A DNA stretch of 60,000 nucleotides from Bolinopsis microptera (Eukaryota > Ctenophora > Tentaculata > Lobata > Bolinopsidae): assembly GCF_026151205.1 (NCBI RefSeq), contig NC_087073.1:11689578-11749577 (forward strand), in the 5' to 3' direction. This document shows positions 9,996-19,428 of the stretch, one piece after another (positions within the stretch are counted from its first letter, which is position 1; each line of letters opens with the position of its first letter). The position numbers and the translations under genes are program-made. Below the pieces are notes generated by a model that searched no databases, was not told the origin of the DNA, and saw nothing but the letters and a program-made list of their open reading frames with translations.

Positions 9996-12491
9996 TCATG
10001 TCTGGGTGGTGATGGGAATGTTGTTGGGGCTCAACACATCATACGCTAAATACTTCCCTTTATTTCTATCTGCTATTTTGTCTCTGAGCTTCTCCATTTC
10101 CTTCACCATATCCTTAATATGGCCCTCCTGCTCCAGTGAAACGGCCAAGTTTTCTCCCAGATATCCTTGCTTATTTTCTGCTTTTGTTTCCACATAAAAT
10201 CGCTCGATTGGAGAGAAGTTACCTAGTACCTCTGTGATGACCATGGTTGCCAGAGCGACTTCGTATTGTGGGAGACTGTTCATGATATGCTCCATGGTGA
10301 TCACATCGTCCTGTTCTGGTGGTGGCAGTCTGAGACTTGGAGGTGCATTAACAATGTAGCCCAGGTATTTGTTGATCTGGAAGTTTACACCTGTGTGGAA
10401 ACAGGACACATTGAAAATGAGCGCAGTGAGATATTCAACCAACTTCTCTTTAGTTTCGATAGATTCTGGGAAACCTGCTCCACCGAACCCTTCAAAGCCA
10501 GGACCTCTAATCTCTTCCACAAACTTCTGCAATTCGGTATCTTTAGAGACGTCATCTTCGCTCAGATAGGACAGATCCACCATGTTTTTAACGTAGTCTA
10601 GTAGGATCATCCACAAATCCTCTGAATCATCCCTGAAAAGGAAGTTTGGCAGATCTTTAAGTCCTCTGCTTTCAAAGTCTTTAGGAATGACTAAGTTTTC
10701 GTAGTCCAGCTCTTTGCAGCAGTTTACCAGTAATTTAGGCAGATCATCAGCGGAGGACATAAATGTAGCAAAGGCATTACCTGTTGGACTGATTAGAACT
10801 TTCCTTGCTTGCATATTGATTCCGATGATTCCTTGGAAATGGGGCTGTAGAAGTCTAAACAAGGGATGAGCACTTGGTAGATTGCGATACATAGACGAGG
10901 CAAACACCTCATTCATCGCATGTGCTCTTATGTAGTGAGTTCCAATGCTGTAGATTCCCCAATCAGCACATCTGAAATACATTTTGGCTAAGAGCCAAGA
11001 CAAGTACTTCGGATCAGTCTTACTGGTATCGTTCTCGGCTGGGGCCCACCAGGTTTGTTTTTCCCCATCATTCTTGTTTTCTAAACGTATCAAGACGGGG
11101 ACAAAAGATTCGTCCTCAGGACGCGTGTTACTCTGGAAAAGTAGACAGTCCGCCTGAACTACGTACCATGTTTGTGTTGTTCCAGTTATAAATTTGCTCT
11201 TCTTACCGCCATGGCCGATATCATTCAGTATTTCTGAATTCAATATTTCAAAAAGCCGTCCATCTTTGATGACATCATTAAGATCTTCTCCGTCAATTGC
11301 ATATGTTGGGAGCATGTCTTTGTCAATTCCCTCCTGCCATGTGTCGGAAAGCGTTTCCACTCTCCTTAACCTCGTCGAATTCGGACCCTGAATGATTTGA
11401 CGGGCAAACTCTGCGTCGTGATGGAAAATTTGGCCCACCTTCAGACCGTCTTGAATGCTTTTTTTATTCCATCCTACAGATTCACCCATCTCAGTGAAGG
11501 AGTCCGCATAGTCGGTGAAGGATCTGAAGTGGCGTTGAGGAGTCCCGCCGCAACAGCAACTACACAGTGTACACACTTTGTTGAGGATAACAGGACATAT
11601 CAGCTTATTCTCACCTGCGTCGATCGATCCTTCGAAGGCATCCAGCCATGCATCTCGGAATTGGAGGAACCTAGGCAGGTTCTTGTACTCCCCACCCTTC
11701 ACATCAATCCAGCTAGGTAATGGTCCTACTTTAACCGCGTTCTCCCAGGGCATCATTGAATGGGTGATGTTGTGATCTTTCTCCCTGGCTCTCAATATGA
11801 AATCTTCCGTTTCATTGTGTTTCAGAGTACCGTGTCCTGGCGTTGCATAAAGATATGGAACACATCTTTGCTGGGGAGTGCCACCTTCTGTACATCCACA
11901 ACAGGCACTACGGGGGGTGTATGGACTAAGGTAGTTGTGTATGGGGAACCTGTAGGTTTTATTATCCCACATCACTGTTACCTCTCGAATGTAGAGAGGG
12001 TCTTCCGTGCAAATGCAGCTGCATGAACCTCCATCCAACTCAATTTTCAGAAGTTTTGGCTCGCCAACTCGTTCCTCTTTCGGTACCCAAAACTCAACGT
12101 CCACCGTTCCCTCGCTGTGAGAAGAGAATTTTTCCTTTATCTTCAGTATTTTCGACTGACAAACCTTTGCTTCAGGATCGTCGTTAGCACCGGGGTTAAT
12201 GGTGATCTTTATAGTGCCGTCGATCTTTTTTATCTTGTTGGCTTGTGGCAACATGGAACCAGTGTGAAGGTACACACGATAGACATCACTGCTGACCGCA
12301 AATACTGCTCTACTTGGAGCTGATCCCATTATCTGTAAATAACCGAAGATACAGCCGATTAAAATGCAGCTCACACTGAACAAAACGTAATTGCCACAAA
12401 ACCGATCAAAATGTCGTTCTAACAATCTTTGCACGTGCACTTGCGCGTTCAACACCGTTACCATGGTTATTATGCAGCTTCCTTTTTTCAC
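9996..12491 (-). CDS. PLAT-lipoxygenase family protein, probably inactive as an iron dioxygenase
   Basis: Single-exon gene of 831 codons. Residues 34-54 form a hydrophobic anchor. An internal Met55 (ATG at 12329) follows a good acceptor-like TTATTTACAG, so a shorter form starting MGSAPSRAV is possible. A PLAT-like beta domain spans roughly 65-200. Cys-rich patches CCGC and CSCCCGG each precede GGTPQ, and the lipoxygenase domain runs from about 250 to 831. Family landmarks are clear: WLLAKMYFRCAD, MYRNLPSAHPLFRLLQPH, VNAPPSLRLPPP. Lipoxygenases oxygenate polyunsaturated fatty acids using iron held by H, H, H, N and the C-terminal I. Aligned to 5-LOX, the first His is Tyr514 (YSIGTH), His519, His699 and Asn703 remain, and the C-terminal residue is Thr831, not Ile. 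Family confident; activity doubtful. Confidence 0.9.
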   Translation of the reverse strand: MKKGSCIITMVTVLNAQVHVQRLLERHFDRFCGNYVLFSVSCILIGCIFGYLQIMGSAPSRAVFAVSSDVYRVYLHTGSMLPQANKIKKIDGTIKITINPGANDDPEAKVCQSKILKIKEKFSSHSEGTVDVEFWVPKEERVGEPKLLKIELDGGSCSCICTEDPLYIREVTVMWDNKTYRFPIHNYLSPYTPRSACCGCTEGGTPQQRCVPYLYATPGHGTLKHNETEDFILRAREKDHNITHSMMPWENAVKVGPLPSWIDVKGGEYKNLPRFLQFRDAWLDAFEGSIDAGENKLICPVILNKVCTLCSCCCGGTPQRHFRSFTDYADSFTEMGESVGWNKKSIQDGLKVGQIFHHDAEFARQIIQGPNSTRLRRVETLSDTWQEGIDKDMLPTYAIDGEDLNDVIKDGRLFEILNSEILNDIGHGGKKSKFITGTTQTWYVVQADCLLFQSNTRPEDESFVPVLIRLENKNDGEKQTWWAPAENDTSKTDPKYLSWLLAKMYFRCADWGIYSIGTHYIRAHAMNEVFASSMYRNLPSAHPLFRLLQPHFQGIIGINMQARKVLISPTGNAFATFMSSADDLPKLLVNCCKELDYENLVIPKDFESRGLKDLPNFLFRDDSEDLWMILLDYVKNMVDLSYLSEDDVSKDTELQKFVEEIRGPGFEGFGGAGFPESIETKEKLVEYLTALIFNVSCFHTGVNFQINKYLGYIVNAPPSLRLPPPEQDDVITMEHIMNSLPQYEVALATMVITEVLGNFSPIERFYVETKAENKQGYLGENLAVSLEQEGHIKDMVKEMEKLRDKIADRNKGKYLAYDVLSPNNIPITTQT

Positions 12492-12599
12492 CTAATTTGC
12501 ACGTGGGCGGTCGTACAGACATACATTCTACATTATACAGCAGAAATGATTCTTTGAATTATAGTATTGATACAAGATTGCCAAGTTATACTTGCACTA

Positions 12600-12777
12600 T
12601 TCAAATTTGAGAACGAATCCTACGCTGAGATGAATCCTGTGAACGAATCCTACGTTGAGATGAATCCTGCGAACGAATCCTAGGCTGAGATGAACCTTGT
12701 GACCGAAACCTACGTTGAGATGAAACCTGTGACCGAATGCTACCTTTAGATGAATCCTGTGAACGAATGCCACTCCT
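12600..12777 (+). pseudogene. Receptor array copy A: tail-repeat remnant
   Basis: The upstream sequence ttgcactattcaaatttga, shared with the 5' flanks of the other copies, joins directly to about five 30-bp units of the cytoplasmic repeat; the whole ectodomain and TM region is deleted. The units contain in-frame TAG stops (cctaggctgag, cctttagatg). The block ends in the same gccactcctga junction as copy B. It sits immediately upstream of the lipoxygenase 5' end, back to back with it. Confidence 0.85.
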
Positions 12778-12850
12778 GAACACTGCGACCATTTACTATG
12801 GCAAACCACAGAGAATCTTTAAAGGGATCATCCCAGTCTGTGAATCTGAC
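12770..12850 (-). pseudogene. RGS22 exon 18 fragment (unit A)
   Basis: A copy of the 5' part of exon 18 (source near 9414-9495), including the splice acceptor. The minus strand encodes WDDPFKDSLWFAIVNG followed by RSVQEW, then runs into the antisense of the receptor repeat. Further source-intron sequence continues to about 12960. Similar fragments follow copies B, C and D. Confidence 0.85.
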
Positions 12851-12974
12851 GGGACGGAGAATTAGAGAAGTTAGGATATCTAAGCAGAAATGAACAGCTA
12901 CTATATTGTATCTGAATATGTACGTATTACGATTTCTGATCTTATCCACTACGGCATGATATCATATAATTAAT

Positions 12975-13293
12975 CAGTGGCGTAACAAAGGGCCCTGCCG
13001 ACCCCACTGCGGGGTGGGGGGGGGGTGCCAAAATCCAAATCGTCGTTTGTATGTGGGACAATTTGGAAAAACTTAACTACGGACACGGTCTACCGTCGCG
13101 TACTAGCAAAACTGCGCGTTTTGCTCTAGAAACACCATTTTTTAGAGATTTTACCGGTGTATCCTCTAAAATCATCTAATTTGTTCAATTTTAGGGAGGG
13201 GCGCCAATAGGGGAGGGCGACCAACAGGGGCGCTTTTTCAGCGGGGGGGGGGGGGGGGGGGGGGGGGCGCCAACAGGCAACGTTACGCCACTG
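12975..13293. mobile_element. hAT-type MITE, array copy A
   Basis: Terminal inverted repeats CAGTGGCGTAAC / GTTACGCCACTG are flanked by a perfect 8-bp direct repeat TAATTAAT (12967-12974 and 13294-13301), the hallmark of hAT insertion. The interior is GC-rich and contains a run of about 27 G (13241-13267). No transposase. The same insertion lies in units B, C and D. Confidence 0.85.
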
Positions 13294-13539
13294 TAATTAA
13301 TAATACATTTTGACATTATATTAACTATCAAGTTACCCGAATTGATCATTGAGTATTGAAAGTTTAACTTTAAGCCCTATCAGCCTCTGATATAATGTAA
13401 AATGTGGTTGAGTCTTGTTTTTTGTTTTGTGTGATCCCTACTGTTTAGTTAACGCAATATCACTAAGGGTTGAAGTTCGCCTCTCCACCAAGTTGGAAGG
13501 CATTTTAGGTGTCGAGGTAACTATGTTTTATATATAACT

Positions 13540-14100
13540 AGAAAGCCCGTGGTCACAGGGAGGAAGCTAATGGTATTCTTTGGCAGTCAGTTTTTATCAC
13601 ATCAAAAAATATCCGCCACAACCGAAGATACAGCCGATTTAAATGTTAAACACTTTAAACACAACGTATAATTACCACAAAGCCGATCAAAATGCCGTTT
13701 CAACAATCATTGCACGTGCACGTGCGCGTTCACCACCGTAGCTGCTATGCAACCTTTTGGTTTTTACCTAACTTCCTACTTCTAATCAAATTTGCACGTG
13801 GCCGGTCGTACATACATTCTACATACATAAATAATTCTCTGAATTATAGTAGAGACTAGAAAACCCGTGGCCACAGGGAGGAACCTAATAGTATTCTTTG
13901 GAAGTCAGTTTTAATCGTGTCAAAAAGTATTCATCCCCACCGAAGATACAGCCAAATAAAATGTTGCTCGTACTAAACACAGCATAATATCAACAAAACC
14001 GATTAAAATGACGTTAAAACAATCATTGCACGTGAATGTGCGCGTTTCAACCCTCGTTACTATGGTTACTATGCAACTACCTATTTCTCGTCTAATTTGC
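13540..14100. repeat. Tandem duplicate of lipoxygenase 5' region
   Basis: Two direct copies, about 13540-13850 and 13853-14100, each start ctagaaa(g/a)cccgtgg(t/c)cacagggagg. Each then contains a degenerate version of the lipoxygenase 5' end (source 12330-12570: ccgaagatacagcc, ttgcacgtgcac, gcgcgttca). No lipoxygenase frame survives. The second copy abuts the truncated receptor copy B. Confidence 0.8.
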
Positions 14101-14104
14101 AATT

Positions 14105-15701
14105 GCAAATAGAAAAAAACGATGCCACCAATTTTCGGATGAAATTTGTGAAAATGCAGGCGAAATTGCTGCTGACACATACTCCTCACCAGGATGTCAA
14201 ACCATTAACTCTGGTCAATTCAACAATAACTGACCTAATATCATCATATGATGCAGTGATGACTATAGGAATACAGTTTCGTTTGGAAGATACCGTGTTT
14301 TCTTATTATTATACGGACGATTATACAAAAAGGGAGTCTAATTATGTAAAATCACAATCCAAAGACGAGTTCCTTACGCACTTTATGGAGCCATCGAAAA
14401 CTTTGTTAGAAGGAAAAGGGAGCAAATATTTTGCAGAGGAAATAATAAGAGACTTATCAGCTACATGGTGCGGAGATAAACTTACGTTGTCATTGTGTCC
14501 ATGTTCTGAACCAGTGATAACAGAACTAGAATGGAACAATGAAACTAGTGTTCTGAATTGCAGTGCAGTGAGTATAGAAGGGAATGAGAATATGGCTATA
14601 ACGTGGACAGAGAATGGTAACCATGTCCAGGATAACAGAACAGAGACATCTTCTATTGGAAATTTGATGAAAACGTCGATGTTACACAACGTGACCTCTA
14701 TAAAGGTATCAGGTAATTACACGTGCACAGTATCATTAAAATCAGACAGTGACACTTTAAATGTTACACGCACTAAAAGGATGCCCGCACTGCCAACTGA
14801 TGGTAAGGAAGAGAAACCAACTGATGATAACAAAGAAAATGAGGAAGATAAAGGCGTAGAGGAGGGAGTAAAGAAAGAAGATGACGAGATCCATGAAAAA
14901 GGCATTAGTTCAAAAGATCTCATAATAATCGCCGCAGTAGTGAGTGGCTTGTTGGTGATTATAGTCCTGAACTGTGTTGGCGTGATAAAATTAGTCCGTC
15001 ACTTTTCTCAACAGAACTCTCGATCTCCTGAAGACGAGGGTGTCGAACTAGAACCTGTATACAACAGATTAGATCCTGAGTTGATGGCGATAAACAGAGG
15101 TAACCGATCTGGTGAGACAGGAGTAGTAAGCAATGTTTATGCTCCCATTGCTATGGTATACCATGTTCCAGAAGAGGAGCTCTACGCTGAGATGAATCCT
15201 GTGAACAAATCCTACGTTGAGATGAATCCTGCGAACGAATACTACGTTGAGATGAATCCTTTGAACGAATGCTACGTTGAGATGAATCCTGTGAACAAAT
15301 CATACTCTGAGATGAATCATGTGAACGAATCATACGCTGAGATGAATCCTGTGAACAAATCCTACGTTGAGATGAATCATGTGAACGAATGCTACGTTGA
15401 AATGAATCCTGTGAACAAATCCTACGTTGAGATGAATCCTGCGAACGAATACTACGTTGAGATGAATCCTGTGAACGAATGCTACGTTGAGATGAATCCT
15501 GTGAACGAATCATACTCTGAGATGAATCATGTGAACGAATCATACGCTGAGATGAATCCTGTGAACGAATGCTACGTTGAGATGATCCCTGTGAACGAAT
15601 CCTACGCTGAGATGAATACTGTGAACGAATCCTACGCTGAGACGAATCCTGTGAACGAATGCTACGTTGAGATGAATCCTGTGAACGAATGCCACTCCTG
15701 A
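14105..15701 (+). pseudogene. Receptor array copy B: Ig/TM/YxxM-repeat, 5' truncated
   Basis: Homology to intact copies D and E begins at caaatagaaaaa near 14105; upstream is duplicated lipoxygenase 5' sequence, so the start codon, signal peptide and about 70 N-terminal residues are missing. The first in-frame ATG is at 14139 and has no signal peptide after it. Downstream the frame is open through the Ig domain (LNCSAVS...ITWTENG...SGNYTCTV), the acidic linker, the TM segment (LIIIAAVVSGLLVIIVLNCV) and 17 tail repeats, 16 of them with YxxM. It ends ...NECHS at 15701, a stop codon contributed by antisense RGS22 exon sequence. It may be transcribed, but surface export is unlikely. Confidence 0.8.
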
Positions 15702-15765
15702 ACACTGTGACCATTTACTATGGCAAACCACAGAGAATCTGTAAAAGGATCATCCCAGTCTGTGA
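15691..15765 (-). pseudogene. RGS22 exon 18 fragment (unit B)
   Basis: Same fragment as at 12770, minus strand; it keeps FTDWDDPFTDSLWFAIVNG and the CACAG acceptor. It overlaps the last bases of receptor copy B on the opposite strand. Confidence 0.85.
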
Positions 15766-15834
15766 ATTTGACGGAATATGTACGTATTACGATTTCTGAT
15801 CTTATCCACGACGTCATGATATCATATATTTAAT

Positions 15835-16112
15835 CAGTGGCGTAACGAATGGGGGTGGGGGGCGCCATCTTAGGGAGGCGCGCAATCGTCGTTTGAATGT
15901 GGGACATTTTGGAAAAACTTAACTACGGTCTACAGTACAAGCAAAAGTGCGCGTTTTGCTCTAGAAACACACTTTTTTAGAGATTTTACCGGTGTATCCT
16001 CTAAAATCATCTAATTTTTTCAATTTTAGGGAGGGGTGCCAATAGGGGAGGGGGGCCAACAGGGGCGCTTTTTCAGCGGGGGGAGGGGGCAACAAGCAAC
16101 TTTACGCCACTG
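15835..16112. mobile_element. hAT-type MITE, array copy B
   Basis: Same element as at 12975, with TIRs CAGTGGCGTAACG / TTTACGCCACTG. The flanking 8-mers are tatttaat and taattaat, one mismatch. Position within the unit is identical to copy A, so it was co-duplicated rather than re-inserted. Confidence 0.8.
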
Positions 16113-16563
16113 TAATTAATAATACATTTTGACATTATATTAACTATTAAGTTACCCAAATTGATCATTGAGTATTGAAAGTTTAAGCCCTATCAGTCTC
16201 TGATATAATGCAAAATGTGGTTGAGTCTTGTTTTTTGTTTTGTTTGATCCCTACTGTTTAGTTAACGCAATAACAGTCACTAAGGGTCGAAGTTCACCTC
16301 TCCACCAAGTTGGAAGGCATTTTAGGTGTCGATGTTTTATATATAAATATAATACAGGATTGCCAAGTTATACTTGCACTATTCAAATTCAAGATATATC
16401 AATTTTTAATTTAGATAAATGATTGGAAGATTATGTAGTTGTAAACGGGCTGAAGAGAATTGGGACCTGCTAAACACTTGTCAAATAAAAGCATGTAACA
16501 AATTCGACCGTGGGAAACTATTACGACTGAGTGACAGATTTAGAACCACACAGCTCAATAGTC

Positions 16564-18475
16564 ATGATACTATTTTGTTGTGTTTTACTGCTGGCATCTC
16601 CTTTTAACATTTTTGCATTTTGCAATCTCAAGAACTGTTATAACATTTCATCGAGTGAACTTGGATCGGGTGGTTTTGAAGTGGGTGCAATAGAGAGTTT
16701 TGATCTTGAAACGGTCGATATGGTGGTTCTGAATGGACTCGTAGAAGAAAATTGCAGTCTTTCATTGAAGTGCACCTCAAATATGAAAAACGATGCCACC
16801 AATTTCCGGATGGAATTTGTGAAAATGCAGGCGAAATTGCTGCTGACACATACTCCTATGAAGACTAATCTAAACTTTCAACTAACTCTGGTCAATTTAA
16901 CAATAACTGACCTAATATCATCATATGATGCAGTGATGACTATAGGAATACAGTTTCGTTTGGAAGATACCGTGTTTGCCTTTTATTATACGGACGAATA
17001 TGAAAAAAGGGAGTCTAATTATGTAAAATTACAACCCGACGAAAATTTCCTTACGCACTTTATGGAGCCATCGAAAACTTTGTTAGAAGGAAAAGGGAGC
17101 AAATATTTTGCAGAGGAAATAATAAGAGACTTATCAGCTACAGGGTGCGGAGATAAACTTACGTTGTCATTGTGTCCATGTTCTGAACCAGTGATAACAG
17201 AACTAGAATGGAACAATGAAACTAGTGTTCTGAATTGCAGTGCAGTGAGTATAGAAGGGAATGAGAATATGGCTATAACGTGGACAGAGAATGGTAACCA
17301 TGTCCAGGATAACAGAACAGAGACATCTTCTATTGGAGATTTGATGAAAACGTCGATGTTACACAACGTGACCTCTATAGTCTATAAAGGTATCAGGTAA
17401 TTACACGTGCACAGTATCATTAACATCAGACAGTGACACTTTGAATGTTACACACACTAAAAGGATACCCGCACTTGCTCCAGAAGAGAAACCAACTGAT
17501 GGAAAAGAAGAGAAACCAACTGATGATAAAAAAGAAAATGAGGAAGATAAAGGTGTAGAGGAGGGAGTAAAGAAAGAAGATGACGAGATCCATGAGAAAG
17601 GCATTAGTTCAAAAGATCTCATAATAATCGCCGCAGTAGTGAGTGGCTTGTTGGTGATTACAGTCCTGAACTGTGTTGGCGTGATAAAATTAGTCCGTCA
17701 CTTTTCTCAACAGAACTCTCGATCTCCTGATGACGAGGGTGTCGAAATAGAACCTGTCTACAACAGATTAGATCCTGAGTTGATGGCGATAAACAGAGGT
17801 AACCGATCTGGTGAGACAGGAGTAGTGAGAAATGTTCCCATTGCTATGGTATACCATGTTCCAGAAGAAGAGCTATACGTTGAGATGAATCCTGTGAACG
17901 AATCCTACGCTGAGATGAATCCTGCGAACGAATACTACGTTGAGATGAATCCTGTGAACGAATGCTACGTTGAGATGAATCCTGTGAACGAATGCTACGT
18001 TGAGATGAATCCTGTGAACGAATCATACTCTGAGATGAATCATGTGAACGAATCATACGCTGAGATGAATCCTGTGAACGAATGCTACGTTGAGATGAAT
18101 CCTGTGAACGAATCCTACGCTGAGATGAATCCTGCGAACGAATACTACGTTGAGATGAAACCTGTGAACGAATGCTACGTTGAGATGAATCCTGTGAACG
18201 AATCATACGCTGAGATGAATCCTGTGAACGAAAGCGACGTTGAGATGAATCCTGTGAACGAATCCTACGCTGAGATGAATCCTGCGAACGAATACTACGT
18301 TGAGATGAATCCTGTGAACGAATGCTACGTTGAGATGAATCCTGTGAACGAATCATACTCTGAGATGAATCATGTGAACGAATCATACGCTGAGATGAAT
18401 CCTGTGAACGAATGCTACGTTGAGATGATCCCTGTGAACGAATCCTACGCTGAGACGAATCCTACGGTGAGATGA
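16564..18475 (+). pseudogene. Receptor array copy C: Ig/TM/YxxM-repeat, frameshifted
   Basis: Near-duplicate of copy D, starting ATG ATA CTA (MILFCCVLLLASPFNIFA signal peptide). The frame is open to about 17380. There a 7-bp partial duplication (tctatagtctata against tctata in D) shifts the frame and stops it at 17400, inside the Ig domain just before SGNYTC. The correct frame resumes and runs from before 17441 through the linker, TM and 20 tail repeats to 18475. It carries one tail unit fewer than D, lacking a YSEMNHVNES unit. It is a pseudogene as read, although a single sequencing or assembly error could be responsible. Confidence 0.8.
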
Positions 18476-18550
18476 ATACTGTGAACGAATCCTACGCTGA
18501 GACGAATCCTGTGACCGAATGCTACGTGGAGATGAATCCTGTGAACAAAT

Positions 18551-18627
18551 GCCACTCCTGAACACTGTGACCATTAATATGGCAAACCACAGAGAATCTG
18601 TAAAAGGATCATCCCAGTCTGTGAATT
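18551..18627 (-). pseudogene. RGS22 exon 18 fragment (unit C)
   Basis: Minus-strand fragment with FTDWDDPFTDSLWFAI and the acceptor. A small deletion (ccattaatatgg against ccatttactatgg) changes the downstream frame, which then stays open into the antisense of the tail repeat. Confidence 0.85.
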
Positions 18628-18693
18628 TGACGGAATATGTACGTATTACGATTTCTGATCTTATCCACGACGTCATGATATCATATATTTAAT

Positions 18694-18972
18694 CAGTGGC
18701 GTAACGAATGGGGGTGGGGGGCGCCATCTTAGGGAGGCGCGCAATCGTCGTTTGAATGTGGGACAATTTGGAAAAACTTAACTACGGTCTACAGTACTAG
18801 CAAAACTGCGCGTTTTGCTCTAGAAACACACTTTTTTAGAGATTTTACCGGTGTATCCTCTAAAATCATCTAATTTTTTCAATTTCAGGGAGGGGTGCCA
18901 ATAGGGGAAGGGGGCCAACAGGGGCGCTTTTTCAGCGGGGGGAGGGGAGCAACAAGCAACTTTACGCCACTG
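18694..18972. mobile_element. hAT-type MITE, array copy C
   Basis: Same co-duplicated element, TIRs CAGTGGCGTAACG / TTTACGCCACTG, interior ggcgccatcttaggg. Confidence 0.8.
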
Positions 18973-19428
18973 TAATTAATAATACATTTTGACATTATAT
19001 TAACTATTAAGTTACCCAAATTGATCATTGAGTATTGAAAGTTTAAGCCCTATCAGTGTCTGATGTAAGGCAAAATGTGGTTGAGTCTTGTTTTTTGTTT
19101 TGTTTGATCCCTACTGTTTAGTTAACGCAATAACAGTCACTAAGGGTTGAAGTTCACCTCTCCACCAAGTTGGAAGGCATTTTAGGTGTCGAGGTAACTA
19201 TGTTTTATATATAAATATAATACAGGATTGCCAAGTTATACTTGCACTATTCAAATTTAAGATGTATCAATTTTAATTTAGATAAATGATTGGCAGATTA
19301 TGTAGTTGTAAACGGGAAAAAGATAATTGGGACCTGCTAAACACTTTTCAAATAAAAGCATGTAACAAGATTCGACCGTGGGAAACTACAACTGAGTGAC
19401 AGATTGAGAACCACACAGCTTAATAGTC

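Noticed and set aside
17380-17400. An intron rescuing receptor copy C
   Set aside because: The extra sequence is 7 bp, without a usable GT-AG pair; it is a short tandem duplication.
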